Origin: JBHENC01 sp046262295
GTDB lineage: Bacteria > Acidobacteriota > Blastocatellia > Pyrinomonadales > Pyrinomonadaceae
Direction of reading: 5' to 3'
Length of the DNA: 64,000 nucleotides
Assembly: GCA_046262295.1 (NCBI GenBank)
Contig: JBHENC010000006.1
Location: 186,001-250,000, forward strand
The stretch's first letter is position 1, and every line of letters begins with the position of its first letter. The notes beneath the pieces are model-generated. The model was not told the origin of the DNA. It worked only from the letters and a program-made list of their open reading frames with translations, and did not search any database. Below, one piece after another: positions 63,130-64,000 of the stretch. The position numbers were made by a program, and so were the translations under genes.

Positions 63130-63175
63130 TGACAGGGGCGGCTGACGTTTTGTCACCCGCCCGACATTTTGTCAG
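63130..63175. promoter_or_regulatory. 46-bp triple TGACA/TGTCA element (copy A)
   Basis: TGACA, then TGACGTTTTGTCA, then CGACATTTTGTCAG, with the spacers GGGGCGGC and CCCGCC; same order and spacing as copy B. It sits between the sigma-54 activator gene and the receiver gene and is a likely binding site for that activator or a related one. Confidence 0.7.
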
Positions 63176-63267
63176 CAGCTTCCGGCGAGACCCAACTAGG
63201 CGCGACTATGCTTTCGCGCACACTAAACTAAGCGATGCGCGCGATGAATAAAGAACTGCGATGCGGG

Positions 63268-64000
63268 CTAGGAGTGTTCGGACGGTTCGGCGTGTGAGAG
63301 CGTGTTCGTGCCGGACAGCGTTTCGTATTCGCGTAGCTTGCGGTAGAGCGTGCGTGCGGAGATGCCGAGCAGGGCGGCGGCGCGGTCGCGGTTGCCGCCG
63401 GTTTCCTCCAGCACGCGCAGGATGTGTTGGCGTTCCAACTCATCGAGTGTGACGGATGCGCCCGCCGGTGTCAGGCCGCCGCCCGCGTGCGCGCTCGAAC
63501 TGTTTTGCGATGCGATGTGCCGCGTCGGATCGTCGGGCATTGCGGGCAGAATCTGTGCGGCTTCGAGCACGTCCGTTGCGGAAAGCGCGGCGGCGCGTTC
63601 CAGCGAGTTGCGCAGCTCGCGCACGTTGCCCGGCCATTCATACTCCGTCAGGCGGCGGCGCGTTTCGTCCGAAAGATAAAGCGCCGGACGATTGAAACGC
63701 TGGCGATAGATCGTGAGAAAATAATCTACCAGTGCGGGAATATCTTCGCGCCGTTCGCGCAAGGGCGGCACGTGAAGCGAGATGACGTTGAGGCGATAAA
63801 AAAGGTCTGCGCGAAAACGGCCTTCGCGCACGTCTTCGGCAAGACGGCGGTTGGTGGCGGCAATGATACGCACGTCGGCCATCTGGTCGCGCGTCGAACC
63901 GACGCGGCGAAAGCGTCCCTGTTCGAGAAATTGCAAAAGCTTGACCTGCGAAGCGAGCGGCATCTCTCCGACTTCGTCAAGAAACAACGACGCGCCGTCG
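63268..64000 (-). CDS. Sigma-54-dependent activator, NtrC family (partial, 5' end outside window)
   Basis: About 243 C-terminal residues of an enhancer-binding protein. The AAA+ part shows ASLFLDEVGEMPLASQVKLL, ATNRRLAEDVREGRFRADLF, YRLNVISLHVPPLRERREDI and YEWPGNVRELRNSLERAAAL, and the Fis-type helix-turn-helix is ILRVLEETGGNRDRAAALLG. The N-terminal sensing domain, GAFTGA loop and start codon lie beyond 64000. It would work with RNA polymerase-sigma-54. It is next to element A and is a candidate to drive the DUF11 units. Confidence 0.92.
   Translation of the reverse strand, partial: DGASLFLDEVGEMPLASQVKLLQFLEQGRFRRVGSTRDQMADVRIIAATNRRLAEDVREGRFRADLFYRLNVISLHVPPLRERREDIPALVDYFLTIYRQRFNRPALYLSDETRRRLTEYEWPGNVRELRNSLERAAALSATDVLEAAQILPAMPDDPTRHIASQNSSSAHAGGGLTPAGASVTLDELERQHILRVLEETGGNRDRAAALLGISARTLYRKLREYETLSGTNTLSHAEPSEHS

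Overview
The window looks like a chromosomal segment from an Acidobacteriota genome, most likely a Pyrinomonas/Blastocatellia-type member. This is inferred from several things: GC-rich coding DNA, a secreted SBBP/Calx-beta/DUF4214 protein, DUF6599-like and DUF5658-like proteins, surface DUF11 proteins, a Gram-negative envelope gene set (heptose kinase, GT9, PBP4, lytic transglycosylase) and a PrkA-YhbH-SpoVR stress locus. No rRNA, tRNA or CRISPR array was seen.

Layout. Positions 1-12.9 kb hold envelope and housekeeping genes: Trm112-like, GT9, secreted nuclease, rfaE1, dacB, a dapF-family gene, 3D-domain protein, GT2, zinc-type asparaginase and a class V aminotransferase. Positions 12.9-13.4 kb carry a near-perfect sigma-54 promoter in front of an apparently non-coding 300-nt transcript that ends in a strong hairpin. 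Positions 13.4-28.8 kb run through a membrane protein, a PH-domain protein, a multi-receiver regulator, a lytic transglycosylase, alaS, a TPR regulator, the 1160-residue SBBP protein, recX and truB. Positions 28.8-38 kb form the prkA - hydrolase - yhbH - coiled-coil - spoVR operon; both prkA and yhbH are interrupted by complete LAGLIDADG inteins. Positions 38-51 kb hold ppa, a carotenoid-type desaturase, an HtrA protease, cysE, a copper chaperone, prmC, murA, a HIT protein with an internal MreB-like segment, a 21-bp tandem repeat, an AI-2E transporter and a Uma2 protein. An IS5-type element sits at 50979-51790. Positions 51.8-64 kb are one minus-strand surface-protein locus: four DUF11-type proteins including a 1896-residue one with a predicted outer-membrane barrel, a receiver protein without its phosphorylation site, and the 3' part of a sigma-54 activator gene.

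The most notable signals are five. (1) Two inteins lie in one stress operon, one of them splitting the MIDAS metal site of YhbH. (2) Two matched 46-bp triple TGACA/TGTCA elements each sit about 105 bp upstream of a sigma-54-like promoter, in front of the two surface-protein transcription units and next to a sigma-54 activator gene. (3) The HIT protein contains an MreB segment. (4) The DapF homologue has serine in place of both catalytic cysteines. (5) A sigma-54-driven candidate small RNA lies at 13.1-13.4 kb. All family assignments rest on reading motifs by eye; no database search was run.
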